This document shows, in pieces, positions 1 through 6,704 of a DNA stretch of 6,903 nt (position 1 is its first letter; each line of letters opens with the position of its first letter). Source of the DNA: an uncultured Lachnospiraceae bacterium (GTDB lineage: Bacteria; Bacillota; Clostridia; Lachnospirales; Lachnospiraceae); NCBI GenBank assembly GCA_947653315.1, contig CANTGP010000159.1, positions 1 to 6,903 of the forward strand. Reading direction: 5' to 3'. A model generated the notes under the pieces. It searched no databases, was not told where the DNA came from, and worked only from the letters and a program-made list of their open reading frames with translations. A program made the translations under genes and the position numbers.

Positions 1-38
1 TATTCCTTTCCGTATTCCCTTCTTTCTTCCTGCTCCAT
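1..38 (-). CDS. Start of an unidentified gene, cut by the left edge
   Basis: A minus-strand ATG at base 38 is preceded by a GGGAGG ribosome binding site (44-49) with a 5-base gap, and the frame stays open to the window edge. The visible 12 codons read MEQEERREYGKE, a charged, hydrophilic N-terminus. It begins 62 bases after the stop of the beta-galactosidase gene, in the same direction, and no convincing terminator lies between, so it is probably the next gene of the same operon. Transporter permeases or another sugar-processing enzyme would fit the context, but 12 residues cannot identify a family. The call rests on the ribosome binding site and position only. Confidence 0.45.
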   Translation of the reverse strand, partial: MEQEERREYGKE

Positions 39-100
39 CACATCCTCCCGATTCCGGTATTTCCCTGATTACTCCGTTTCCTGCAGCGGGATAATTCCCG

Positions 101-2131
101 TTACCGGTCCTCCATCCTGAGAATAGCCACATCCTTTTTTTCCAGCACGATTTTCTCCCCGGCGCCGTACTTTATGCCCGTCAGCAGTTCTTCCCCTGCC
201 TGCGGAAGAAGCGCTTCCCCCGTATCTTCCCCGTGGTTTAACAGGAACAGAAACCTTCCGTTTTCGTTTTCCCTCACCGCCGCTTCCATTCCTTCCGGTG
301 TTTCCAGCAACGGGCAAATTCCCGCGTCATCACAGACTTTCCCCAAAAACTCCTTGTAAAAATCCGCATCGGAACGGGTCGCCACATAATATGCCTTTCC
401 CTTACCAAAGCCATTCACGGTCAGCACAGGCATTCCCGCATAGAAATCCTCCCCGTATACGGCAAGCGTTTCCGCCCCCTGCGTATGCAGAAGGTCGCAC
501 ATCACCGTAGCCGGATATTTTTTTCCGCCGTACACAAACCAGTTTCCGTTTCCTTCCGGAAGGGCATCGGACTCCTCCACCCAAATTCCCAGGATGTCCT
601 TAAGTCTTCCCGGATAACCCCCGGTCACGACCAAATCATGGTCCTCCACATACCCGCTGAAATAAGTGGTCAGGAAATGACCGCCCGCCGCCACAAACTG
701 ACGCAGTTTTTCGTCAAATCCGTCTTTGCACATATAAAGCATGGGAGCCGCCACCAGCCGGTAACCGGACAAATCGTCCTCCACGCTTACCAAATCCACC
801 GGGATATTCCGCCGGTAAAATGCTTTATAATAGGTGAGAATCTCCTCCGCATAACAAATCAGCCTGCTGGGTCCCGCCGAATACTCCGCCGCCCACCAGT
901 TATCCCAGTCCACCACAATCGCAGCCTTCGCATCCGTCCTGCCGCCCAAAAGAACCCCTTCCAGTTTCTCCAGTTCCGCCCCCAGCGCGGTCATCTCGCG
1001 GAACACCCTCGTATTTTCATGCCCCGCATGGTCAACCAATGCCCCGTGGTACTTCTCACAGGCGCCGATACTCCTGCGCATTTGGAAAAACATCACGGTA
1101 TCCGACCCGTGCGCCACCGCCTGGTAGCTCCAAAGCCGCATGACCCCCGGACGCTTTAACGCACAGTAAACATGCCAGTTGCTTACACTGGGCGTCTGTT
1201 CCATTAAAGCAAACGGCATTCCCTGCTTTAACCCGCGCATAAGGTCATGGGCCATTGCCGCCTGCTCCGGTACGGCACCGTAAGCCGGATAATTGTCCCA
1301 GGATACAAAATCCATGCTGCGCGCCCACTTTTGGTAATCCAAGGGCTTATAGAACCCCATCAGGTTTGTGGTCACGGGAATCTGCGGCGTATGCTTCTTT
1401 AACGCCTCCTGTTCCAATTGGTAACACGCCAACATACTGTCGGAATTAAATCTCCGGTAATCCAGCGAAATACCCTGGAAGTTCGTGCGGATGCTGCCTT
1501 CCCAATAAAATTCCTCCGACTGCAAATTCGGAACCACCACTTCCTCCCAGTCATAGAACGTATGCCCCCAAAAAGCCGTATCCCACACCCGGTTTAACTC
1601 CTCCGGCGTCCCGTACTTTTCCTTCAGCCATTTGCGGAATGCCTTCTCACAGTTTTCACAGTAACACTCGCCGCCGTACTCGTTTGCCACATGCCATGCC
1701 ACGATACTTTTCCGGTCCCGGTACCGCTCTGCCAGCCGCTCCGCCAGCCGAACCGCATATTTCCGGTATGTGGGGCTGTTCGGGCAGGAATTATGCCTGC
1801 TGCCGAACTTCCTGCGCATCCCGTTATGCTCCGTCCGCAGCACGTCCGGATACTTCCTCGCCATCCATGCCGGATGCGCAGCCGTGGAAGTCGCCATGCA
1901 AACCTTTAACCCGTTTGCCTCCACCAAATCCATAATCCGGTCCAGCTTTGCAAAATCATACGTATCCTCCTTTGGCTGCAGCGCCGCCCAACTGAAAACA
2001 TTCAGCGTCACCACGTCGATATGCGCCATACGGAACAGGCGCATATCTTCCTCCCACACATCTTCCCCCCACTGTTCCGGGTTATAATCCCCGCCGAACA
2101 GAATTTTTCCTTCCCTATTTCCCACGATCAT
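101..2131 (-). CDS. Beta-galactosidase, glycoside hydrolase family 42
   Basis: This 676-residue enzyme should hydrolyse terminal beta-galactosides by the retaining mechanism of clan GH-A. The N-terminus carries the GH42 signature GGDYNPEQW (13-21). The TIM barrel spans about 10-390, with the acid/base Glu151 in HVANEYGG and the nucleophile Glu311 in ALMEQTPS. Cys116 and the cluster Cys156, Cys158, Cys161 match the structural zinc site known in many GH42 enzymes. A trimerisation domain (about 400-610) and a small C-terminal beta domain follow; the length is normal for the family. There is no signal peptide, so it is cytoplasmic and probably acts on imported oligosaccharides. I chose the ATG at 2131, not the one at 2182, because GGAGG (2141-2145) lies 9 bases upstream and the GH42 homology starts just after it. 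It overlaps the binding-protein gene by 17 bases. The exact substrate (galacto-oligosaccharide, galactan fragment or arabinopyranoside) cannot be read from the sequence. Confidence 0.95.
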   Translation of the reverse strand: MIVGNREGKILFGGDYNPEQWGEDVWEEDMRLFRMAHIDVVTLNVFSWAALQPKEDTYDFAKLDRIMDLVEANGLKVCMATSTAAHPAWMARKYPDVLRTEHNGMRRKFGSRHNSCPNSPTYRKYAVRLAERLAERYRDRKSIVAWHVANEYGGECYCENCEKAFRKWLKEKYGTPEELNRVWDTAFWGHTFYDWEEVVVPNLQSEEFYWEGSIRTNFQGISLDYRRFNSDSMLACYQLEQEALKKHTPQIPVTTNLMGFYKPLDYQKWARSMDFVSWDNYPAYGAVPEQAAMAHDLMRGLKQGMPFALMEQTPSVSNWHVYCALKRPGVMRLWSYQAVAHGSDTVMFFQMRRSIGACEKYHGALVDHAGHENTRVFREMTALGAELEKLEGVLLGGRTDAKAAIVVDWDNWWAAEYSAGPSRLICYAEEILTYYKAFYRRNIPVDLVSVEDDLSGYRLVAAPMLYMCKDGFDEKLRQFVAAGGHFLTTYFSGYVEDHDLVVTGGYPGRLKDILGIWVEESDALPEGNGNWFVYGGKKYPATVMCDLLHTQGAETLAVYGEDFYAGMPVLTVNGFGKGKAYYVATRSDADFYKEFLGKVCDDAGICPLLETPEGMEAAVRENENGRFLFLLNHGEDTGEALLPQAGEELLTGIKYGAGEKIVLEKKDVAILRMEDR

Positions 2132-3872
2132 CCTTATATTCCTCCAACGCTTTTTTCCTTGCTTCCCGGTACATCCGCGCATTTTCCTCGTCTACCGCAT
2201 ATACTTCCCAATACCCGAGACTGGCGGCTTCTTCCTGCATCTGCCAAAGCAGCGCATAAAATTCCTCCTCATCCTTTGCAAAAACCATCTCCCACGAATA
2301 CTTTTGGATAACGTTCCTGCACTGCTCCCGCAGGGTACCGGTTTCCGAGCTTTCCGGCGGTGAAATGAAGTCACAGCCTGCCGATACCAATATCCGCCCG
2401 TTTTCCGTCAGGAACTCCCTCACGTTTCCGGCTCCCATATGTTCTTTCCAGTCACGGTCCAAGGCGGTGTCCGTCATTTCTGCCACGCTGTCCCACAATG
2501 CATAAGCATAAGGATGTCCCCCTCCGTCTTTCTCACAAGGGGATACCGGCATGAAATTCAGGCGGGATATTCCTTCTGACCAGCTTCCGCCTCCCCATTC
2601 CTGCGGTACATCCATATTACCGTCCAGTAAAGCCTGTATGCCAAACTCCGTCAGGTACGGTTCCCCTTCTTTGTCATAATCCCAGCTTAGTCCCCTGGGG
2701 CCCGCCGTTCCCGCCGAGCTCTGCACCCCGCTGCTGCTGATTCCGTCCGGTGAATACAGCCAGTCAATAAAAGCCGCCAAGCGTTCAGGGTCTTTCGCCT
2801 GTACGCCGATTCCCACCACAAGTTTCCGGTTGCCGTTTCGGTTACATCCATTGGAATAAATCTTCATATCCCCGATATCCGCCAGCATAAAACCCTTACC
2901 CGCTTCCTTATGTGCCAACGTATTATACTCCGTCTGCGCCATCCACGGCCATGGGGAGAATAGAATCTGCCCTTCCTTATATTTCTGCACCACATCCCCA
3001 TAATTCTGTGTTACCGACTGCGGGTCCACAAGCCCCATTTGGTTTGCGTCAAAAAAGAATTTTAATGTCCTCACATACAAGGAATCCCCGTCAATGATGC
3101 TTTGGAAATCACTGCCGTCCGCCTTTTCCAATCCAAATCCGAATTCGTCATAACCGTAAAAACAACAGGGCTGCTTCGCCGCCGTCATCATATTACCGTC
3201 CCAATCCTTAAAAAAGGAAAACGCATAGGTTTTCTTCCCGTTCTCCGCCAAAGGCTCCATTTCCTGCATATCGCGCAAAACCGGAAGCAGGTCTTCCAGC
3301 GTATGGATTGCGGGATACCCCAACTGCCCGTACAAATCCCACCGCAGATACGGGCCAAACGTCGGCTCCAGGCTTTCCTGCGGCACCGACGGCGGATTTT
3401 GGGACAACTCGGAAGGAATCACATAAATTCCTTCCGGCGTGATATCCCCGTTCACCCTGCGGATGGCATCCCCGTACTGCCGCATGAGTTCCTTATCCTT
3501 TAAATAGGGTTCCATGTTGAGCAAAAGACCGGCATCCACCATATCCTGCACCGTATCCTGATCTCCGTTGCTGATAACCAAATCCCCAAGGTCCCCGGCA
3601 GCGGAACGCACTTCATACAGGGTATTCCCTCCGCCCGCCACATTCGGCGCAATAATATTTAAGTCCATATTAAATTTATCTTTCACGATTTTGGCATACC
3701 AGCCCGGCTGTATCCCCTGGTAATTCGCCACACTGTCAAACACATCCACCACAAGGGGCTGCGCGTAAACACCCGTTCCGTCCTTTTTCCCGCATCCGCC
3801 CAAACCGGTCAAAACGCAAAAAGCCCCTGCAGCCAAAGCCGCCCCTGCCAATAATTTTCTCCTTTTTTCCAT
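2115..3872 (-). CDS. Extracellular solute-binding lipoprotein of a sugar ABC transporter (LplA-like, family 1)
   Basis: The 585-residue protein starts with a lipoprotein signal: basic MEKRRK, a hydrophobic stretch at about 7-24, and the lipobox LGGC with Cys27 as the predicted lipidation site, followed by a short polar linker. The mature part resembles the large family 1 binding proteins of Firmicutes (LplA/YtcQ type). It has the N-terminal strand into a DVFDSVANYQG segment, a GDLGDLVIS segment, the central LFSPWPW region, the WLYSPDGI helix and a charged C-terminal helical tail. It should sit on the outer membrane face and hand oligosaccharides to a membrane permease pair and ATPase. The start is supported by AGAGGTGA upstream (3879-3886). 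It is the first gene after its own promoter and overlaps the GH42 gene by 17 bases, pointing to a galactose-containing ligand. The permeases normally found beside such a gene are not in this window. Family assignment is firm; the ligand is inference. Confidence 0.88.
   Translation of the reverse strand: MEKRRKLLAGAALAAGAFCVLTGLGGCGKKDGTGVYAQPLVVDVFDSVANYQGIQPGWYAKIVKDKFNMDLNIIAPNVAGGGNTLYEVRSAAGDLGDLVISNGDQDTVQDMVDAGLLLNMEPYLKDKELMRQYGDAIRRVNGDITPEGIYVIPSELSQNPPSVPQESLEPTFGPYLRWDLYGQLGYPAIHTLEDLLPVLRDMQEMEPLAENGKKTYAFSFFKDWDGNMMTAAKQPCCFYGYDEFGFGLEKADGSDFQSIIDGDSLYVRTLKFFFDANQMGLVDPQSVTQNYGDVVQKYKEGQILFSPWPWMAQTEYNTLAHKEAGKGFMLADIGDMKIYSNGCNRNGNRKLVVGIGVQAKDPERLAAFIDWLYSPDGISSSGVQSSAGTAGPRGLSWDYDKEGEPYLTEFGIQALLDGNMDVPQEWGGGSWSEGISRLNFMPVSPCEKDGGGHPYAYALWDSVAEMTDTALDRDWKEHMGAGNVREFLTENGRILVSAGCDFISPPESSETGTLREQCRNVIQKYSWEMVFAKDEEEFYALLWQMQEEAASLGYWEVYAVDEENARMYREARKKALEEYKDDRGK
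2141..2145 (-). promoter_or_regulatory. Ribosome binding site that fixes the GH42 start
   Basis: GGAGG on the minus strand lies 9 bases before the ATG at 2131 and inside the last codons of the upstream binding-protein gene. The alternative ATG at 2182 would add 17 basic residues with no GH42 similarity. The site's position within the upstream coding sequence implies translational coupling of the two genes. Confidence 0.75.
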
Positions 3873-3887
3873 GGCTATTCACCTCTG

Positions 3888-3903
3888 CCTGTATTATAAC
3901 AGG
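3888..3903. repeat. 16-bp inverted repeat bracketing the -10 box (possible operator)
   Basis: Five-base arms CCTGT (3888-3892) and ACAGG (3899-3903) are exact inverted complements separated by six bases that are precisely the -10 hexamer. A dimeric regulator bound here would block RNA polymerase. The arms are short, so chance is possible; no regulator gene is visible to pair with it. Confidence 0.35.
3893..3901 (-). promoter_or_regulatory. Extended -10 promoter of the binding protein/GH42 operon
   Basis: The minus strand reads TGTTATAAT: a perfect -10 box (3893-3898) preceded by the TGn extension. No good -35 hexamer lies 16-18 bases upstream, which an extended -10 can tolerate. Transcription would start near 3886, leaving only about 14 bases before the ATG at 3872, so the ribosome binding site would lie at the very 5' end of the mRNA. 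The weak -35 suggests dependence on an activator or control by a repressor. Confidence 0.6.
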
Positions 3904-3914
3904 AAGCGTTTTTA
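3901..3914 (-). promoter_or_regulatory. cre-like site for carbon catabolite control
   Basis: The minus strand reads TAAAAACGCTTCCT. Compared with the CcpA cre consensus TGNAANCGNTNNCA, seven of the nine fixed positions match, including the central AANCGNT core; the mismatches are the second and last bases. It lies just upstream of the -10 box, where CcpA binding would repress transcription, as expected for a secondary-sugar uptake and hydrolysis operon. It is a motif match by eye only. Confidence 0.4.
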
Positions 3915-3974
3915 GGGACTACTTCCATAATTAGTGATGATACATGGAAAAATTACAGGGTATCCCGCCACTGC

Positions 3975-5681
3975 TTACCGCACACTGCTTTTCATCCGCT
4001 TTTTGTTCTCATACATACGGTCATCCGCCGTTTGGTATACTCTTTCGATTTGGCATTCCCCCGCATCGCAAGACGCATATCCGTAGGCAATGGACATGTT
4101 CAGTCCCTCTTTTTCCCGGTTCTTTTTCCGAATGTTCTCCTCAAACCGTTCCACAAGCCTTGCGACTTCCTTCTCGTCCGCAGTCTCCAATATGGCGATA
4201 AACTCATCGCCGCCCATCCTCGCCACAATGCCCCTTTCCCTAAAAGACTGTGCAATGACTTCCGCAGCGCTTTTAATCAGGATATCCCCTTGGGAATGCC
4301 CGTAAGTATCGTTGACGGTTTTTAAATTATTCAGGTCAAAGCAAATCACCGTATATGCCAGCTTTTCGGATTCCTTAATCCGCTCCATATATTCGATGCA
4401 GTAACGGCGGTTATGTATTTTTGTCAGTTCATCGGTATACGCGCTTTTTATTAGAAAATCACGTTCTTTTTCCTGCATCATTTTCTGCGTCAGGTTCATA
4501 TAGAATACCGCAATCAGGATAAAGATGAAAATTACCACGCCCATGGCTGTCATGCCGCGGAACAAAAACCAATCAGCCCCAAAATAACGGTTGCAGCAGT
4601 AACTTACCAAATCATAAGCAATACATACCGCAATCACCAGCATACCGACCAAAAACAGGCGGTCCATTCTTTGGTTCTTTTTCAGGTTTTTGATTTCGAC
4701 GAAAATAAAAAACACAAGATTCAGTACAATCAATGCCTGCATATATTTTAACGTTGCCGCGCAATGGACGATATCCAGCGCATGAAGCCCTATCATCCAC
4801 ACCGTAGCCAGCGTATGTACCACAGCCAAAATACGGTAAAATACCGTCACGGACTTCTGCTCCAACCGCTTGACGTCTTCCCACATATAAATAATCAACG
4901 GCACCGGCGCCAGGTAAAGCGTCAGGTACTCCAGCAGTGATACCGCATGAAGGGGCATGGAAAAAATCAGGATGACATTATAATAACAAAGGGTCCACAG
5001 TCCCATCAGAAAAGAAAACAGGGAAATGCAGAATGCCCTGATATATTTCAGGGATACTGCCAGGGCAAATATCGTAATAATATTGATGACCAAACCAAAA
5101 ACAGCCAAAAAGCAGCCAAAAAATAAAGGAATCCTGTTTTCCGTCAAAAGCATCCGGTAAGCATTTTCCCATTCGTAAATCCGCACGGAATCCAATTTGG
5201 TAAACGCAAGGTCCTCGGACACAAGCAGCGAAATTTCCAGCGTCTTCCCCTGGTATCCGTTCGGAAAATTAATAAACTGGAAACCGCTTCCAACGGTTTT
5301 GTTCTGCGCCACCCGGTCATAACCGTATTCATAAACCTGTTCCCCGTCGATGTACATCCGCACTGCCGACTGCCGGATATGGAAACGCAGGACACCTTCC
5401 GTAAACCCTAAATGCTCCGGAAGATCCTTCTGCATCATAATCCTGTCGCCTTTCCTTACCGCTCCAAACCGGAAATCCCCCAGGGATACATCCCTGTACA
5501 ACTCTCCGTTAACCGCAACGTCCCATCCGTCGTCCAAAGGAAGATACGCCGAATCCGATGCATAATCCTTTATAAACATCTTATCGATCTGGGGCACCCA
5601 TACCACCATGCTCACCAACGCATAAACAATCCATATAATTTTTAAAACCGTCTTCTTCGTAATTTTATCCGGTATCCTCAT
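3975..5681 (-). CDS. Membrane diguanylate cyclase: extracytoplasmic sensor, 7-TM region, GGDEF domain
   Basis: The 568-residue protein should convert two GTP to c-di-GMP in response to an outside signal. An N-terminal TM anchor (about 12-31) leads to an extracytoplasmic region (about 35-180) rich in predicted beta strands. Seven more hydrophobic segments follow (about 184-209, 211-235, 244-266, 281-300, 309-330, 342-360, 374-395), then a short helical linker and a GGDEF domain (about 410-565). The layout resembles 7TMR-DISM receptors. The GGDEF domain looks active: TDELTKIHNRR (416-426), FDLNNLKTVND (448-458) and an intact GGDEF (490-494). The inhibitory RxxD site is absent, since the matching position reads RERG (481-484). 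The frame extends upstream to a TTG at 5771, but the promoter covers that region, and the ATG at 5681 has a GAGGGG just upstream. It has its own promoter and is followed 102 bases later by the sugar-binding lipoprotein gene. The ligand is unknown. Confidence 0.92.
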   Translation of the reverse strand: MRIPDKITKKTVLKIIWIVYALVSMVVWVPQIDKMFIKDYASDSAYLPLDDGWDVAVNGELYRDVSLGDFRFGAVRKGDRIMMQKDLPEHLGFTEGVLRFHIRQSAVRMYIDGEQVYEYGYDRVAQNKTVGSGFQFINFPNGYQGKTLEISLLVSEDLAFTKLDSVRIYEWENAYRMLLTENRIPLFFGCFLAVFGLVINIITIFALAVSLKYIRAFCISLFSFLMGLWTLCYYNVILIFSMPLHAVSLLEYLTLYLAPVPLIIYMWEDVKRLEQKSVTVFYRILAVVHTLATVWMIGLHALDIVHCAATLKYMQALIVLNLVFFIFVEIKNLKKNQRMDRLFLVGMLVIAVCIAYDLVSYCCNRYFGADWFLFRGMTAMGVVIFIFILIAVFYMNLTQKMMQEKERDFLIKSAYTDELTKIHNRRYCIEYMERIKESEKLAYTVICFDLNNLKTVNDTYGHSQGDILIKSAAEVIAQSFRERGIVARMGGDEFIAILETADEKEVARLVERFEENIRKKNREKEGLNMSIAYGYASCDAGECQIERVYQTADDRMYENKKRMKSSVR

Positions 5682-5772
5682 GCAGCCCCTCTTTCTGCTC
5701 CCGACGGAGACCTTCTTCCTGTACCACAAAAGATTCTTAATCGTATTTACACACTTTTCCTTATGATACAAT

Positions 5773-5801
5773 ATTATACAAATACCTGAGGGGAATTACA
5801 A
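5773..5801 (-). promoter_or_regulatory. Sigma-A type promoter of the diguanylate cyclase gene
   Basis: On the minus strand TTGTAA (5796-5801) and a perfect TATAAT (5773-5778) are separated by exactly 17 bases. Transcription would begin near 5766, giving a leader of about 85 bases before the ATG at 5681. This excludes the in-frame TTG at 5771 as the start. No obvious riboswitch fold is seen in the leader. Confidence 0.65.
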
Positions 5802-5890
5802 GCCATTTCTGAATCAGCGCATAAAAAATATGTTTCTCAAAACCCGTTTACAACGAATCCCTATGCCGGCGAAACAGTCCCAAAGATCCT

Positions 5891-6574
5891 TTATGCCCCC
5901 GAACCTTTTTCGATTTTCTCCCGTATCTGCTGCATCCTGCCGTCCAGTTGGGCAATCAGCTCCGCACAGTAAAACAGCTCGTTGGATATGCTTTCCGCTT
6001 TTTCAATATGTTTTTTGTATTTCATTTTATGCTCCAGGCTCGCCCAAAAATCCATGGCAATGGTACGGAACTGTACCTCCACCCGCATGGGTTTCTTCTC
6101 ATCCGTCAGGAATATGGGCACCTCCACAATCAAATGCAGACTCCTGTAACCGTTCGGTTTCGGCTTCCTGATATAATCCTTTTTTGCCACCAGCGTAATG
6201 TCATCCTGCGCCAGCAGACAGTCCGCCAGCATGTAAATATCATCCGGAAACGAACAGATAACGCGGATTCCGGCAATGTCATTGAGGTTCTTTTCCATAT
6301 CCGCAATCGTCAGCGGAATGTTGTTTTTCTTCATTTTCCCCAAAATACTTTCCGGTGATTTAATCCTGCATTTAATCGTTTCAAAAGGATTCCGGCTTTT
6401 CTGCAGCGACAGCTCTTTATTCAACACATCCAGCTTTGTTTTGATTTCCAACATGGCACATTCATACTGCATCATCATGCGCATGAATTTCTCAATGCTG
6501 TCCTTTCCGCTCAAAAACATTTCAATCTGTTCCCTGTTCCTTAATTCCTGTGCGTTTCCGCTGTTTGTCTCCAT
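5891..6574 (-). CDS. Small alarmone synthetase, (p)ppGpp synthetase of the RelP/YwaC-RelQ type
   Basis: The 227-residue cytoplasmic enzyme should transfer pyrophosphate from ATP to GDP or GTP, making the stringent-response alarmones. It consists of a single RelA/SpoT synthetase domain (about 60-190) with helical ends and has neither the HD hydrolase nor the TGS/ACT regulatory domains of long Rel proteins. Visible motifs are the ATP-binding CRIKSPESILGKM (69-81), the metal-binding Asp99 in NDIAGIRV, KPNGYRSLH (139-147) for the acceptor nucleotide, and Glu166 with Gln168 in VEVQFRT, followed by AMDFWASLEHK. The wording of the last motifs and of ICSFPDDIY resembles YwaC/RelP slightly more than RelQ, but this is from memory and I give no symbol. 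The ATG at 6574 has GGGTGG (6585-6590) ten bases upstream. The gene has its own promoter and no small antitoxin-like neighbour, so a housekeeping synthetase is likelier than a toxic SAS. Confidence 0.93.
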   Translation of the reverse strand: METNSGNAQELRNREQIEMFLSGKDSIEKFMRMMMQYECAMLEIKTKLDVLNKELSLQKSRNPFETIKCRIKSPESILGKMKKNNIPLTIADMEKNLNDIAGIRVICSFPDDIYMLADCLLAQDDITLVAKKDYIRKPKPNGYRSLHLIVEVPIFLTDEKKPMRVEVQFRTIAMDFWASLEHKMKYKKHIEKAESISNELFYCAELIAQLDGRMQQIREKIEKGSGA

Positions 6575-6636
6575 GTAACTTCTTCCACCCTTATCTTTCC
6601 TGTCTTTGTTTTTCTTCCCCTATGCCTTCAAAGCGT

Positions 6637-6666
6637 ATTATATGCCGGAAAAAGAAGAATTTACAA
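6637..6666 (-). promoter_or_regulatory. Sigma-A type promoter of the alarmone synthetase gene
   Basis: On the minus strand TTGTAA (6661-6666) and a perfect TATAAT (6637-6642) are 18 bases apart. Transcription would begin near 6630, giving a leader of about 56 bases. The -35 hexamer is the same as that of the cyclase promoter. The rest of the 130-base gap (6575-6704) is A+T-rich and shows no further gene. Confidence 0.6.
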
Positions 6667-6704
6667 GGAAGAAATTATTAAATTTGTCCAAAATTTTCCT
6701 ATCC

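Noticed and set aside
87..100. Small hairpin CGGGA/TCCCG just after the beta-galactosidase stop, considered as a terminator
   Set aside because: The stem has only 5 bp and no T-run follows it on the minus strand; the following gene start with a ribosome binding site also argues against termination.
485..1159. Plus-strand 224-codon open frame opposite the beta-galactosidase gene
   Set aside because: It lies wholly antisense to a clear GH42 gene, has low-complexity His/Pro/Arg-rich content and no recognisable domain; it is a shadow frame.
3923..3949. TTCCAT/ATGGAA inverted repeat with a 15-base spacer between the cyclase and binding-protein genes
   Set aside because: Six-base arms with a long A+T-rich spacer are expected by chance in such sequence, and the repeat does not align with promoter elements.
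3951..3974. GGGATACCC followed by a T-run downstream of the cyclase stop, considered as a terminator
   Set aside because: Only three G-C pairs form around a 3-base loop, and the T-run is separated from the stem by several bases.
5823..5843. GTTT/AAAC hairpin followed by six T on the minus strand, considered as a terminator after the alarmone synthetase gene
   Set aside because: The 4-bp A/T-rich stem is too weak to be called an intrinsic terminator.
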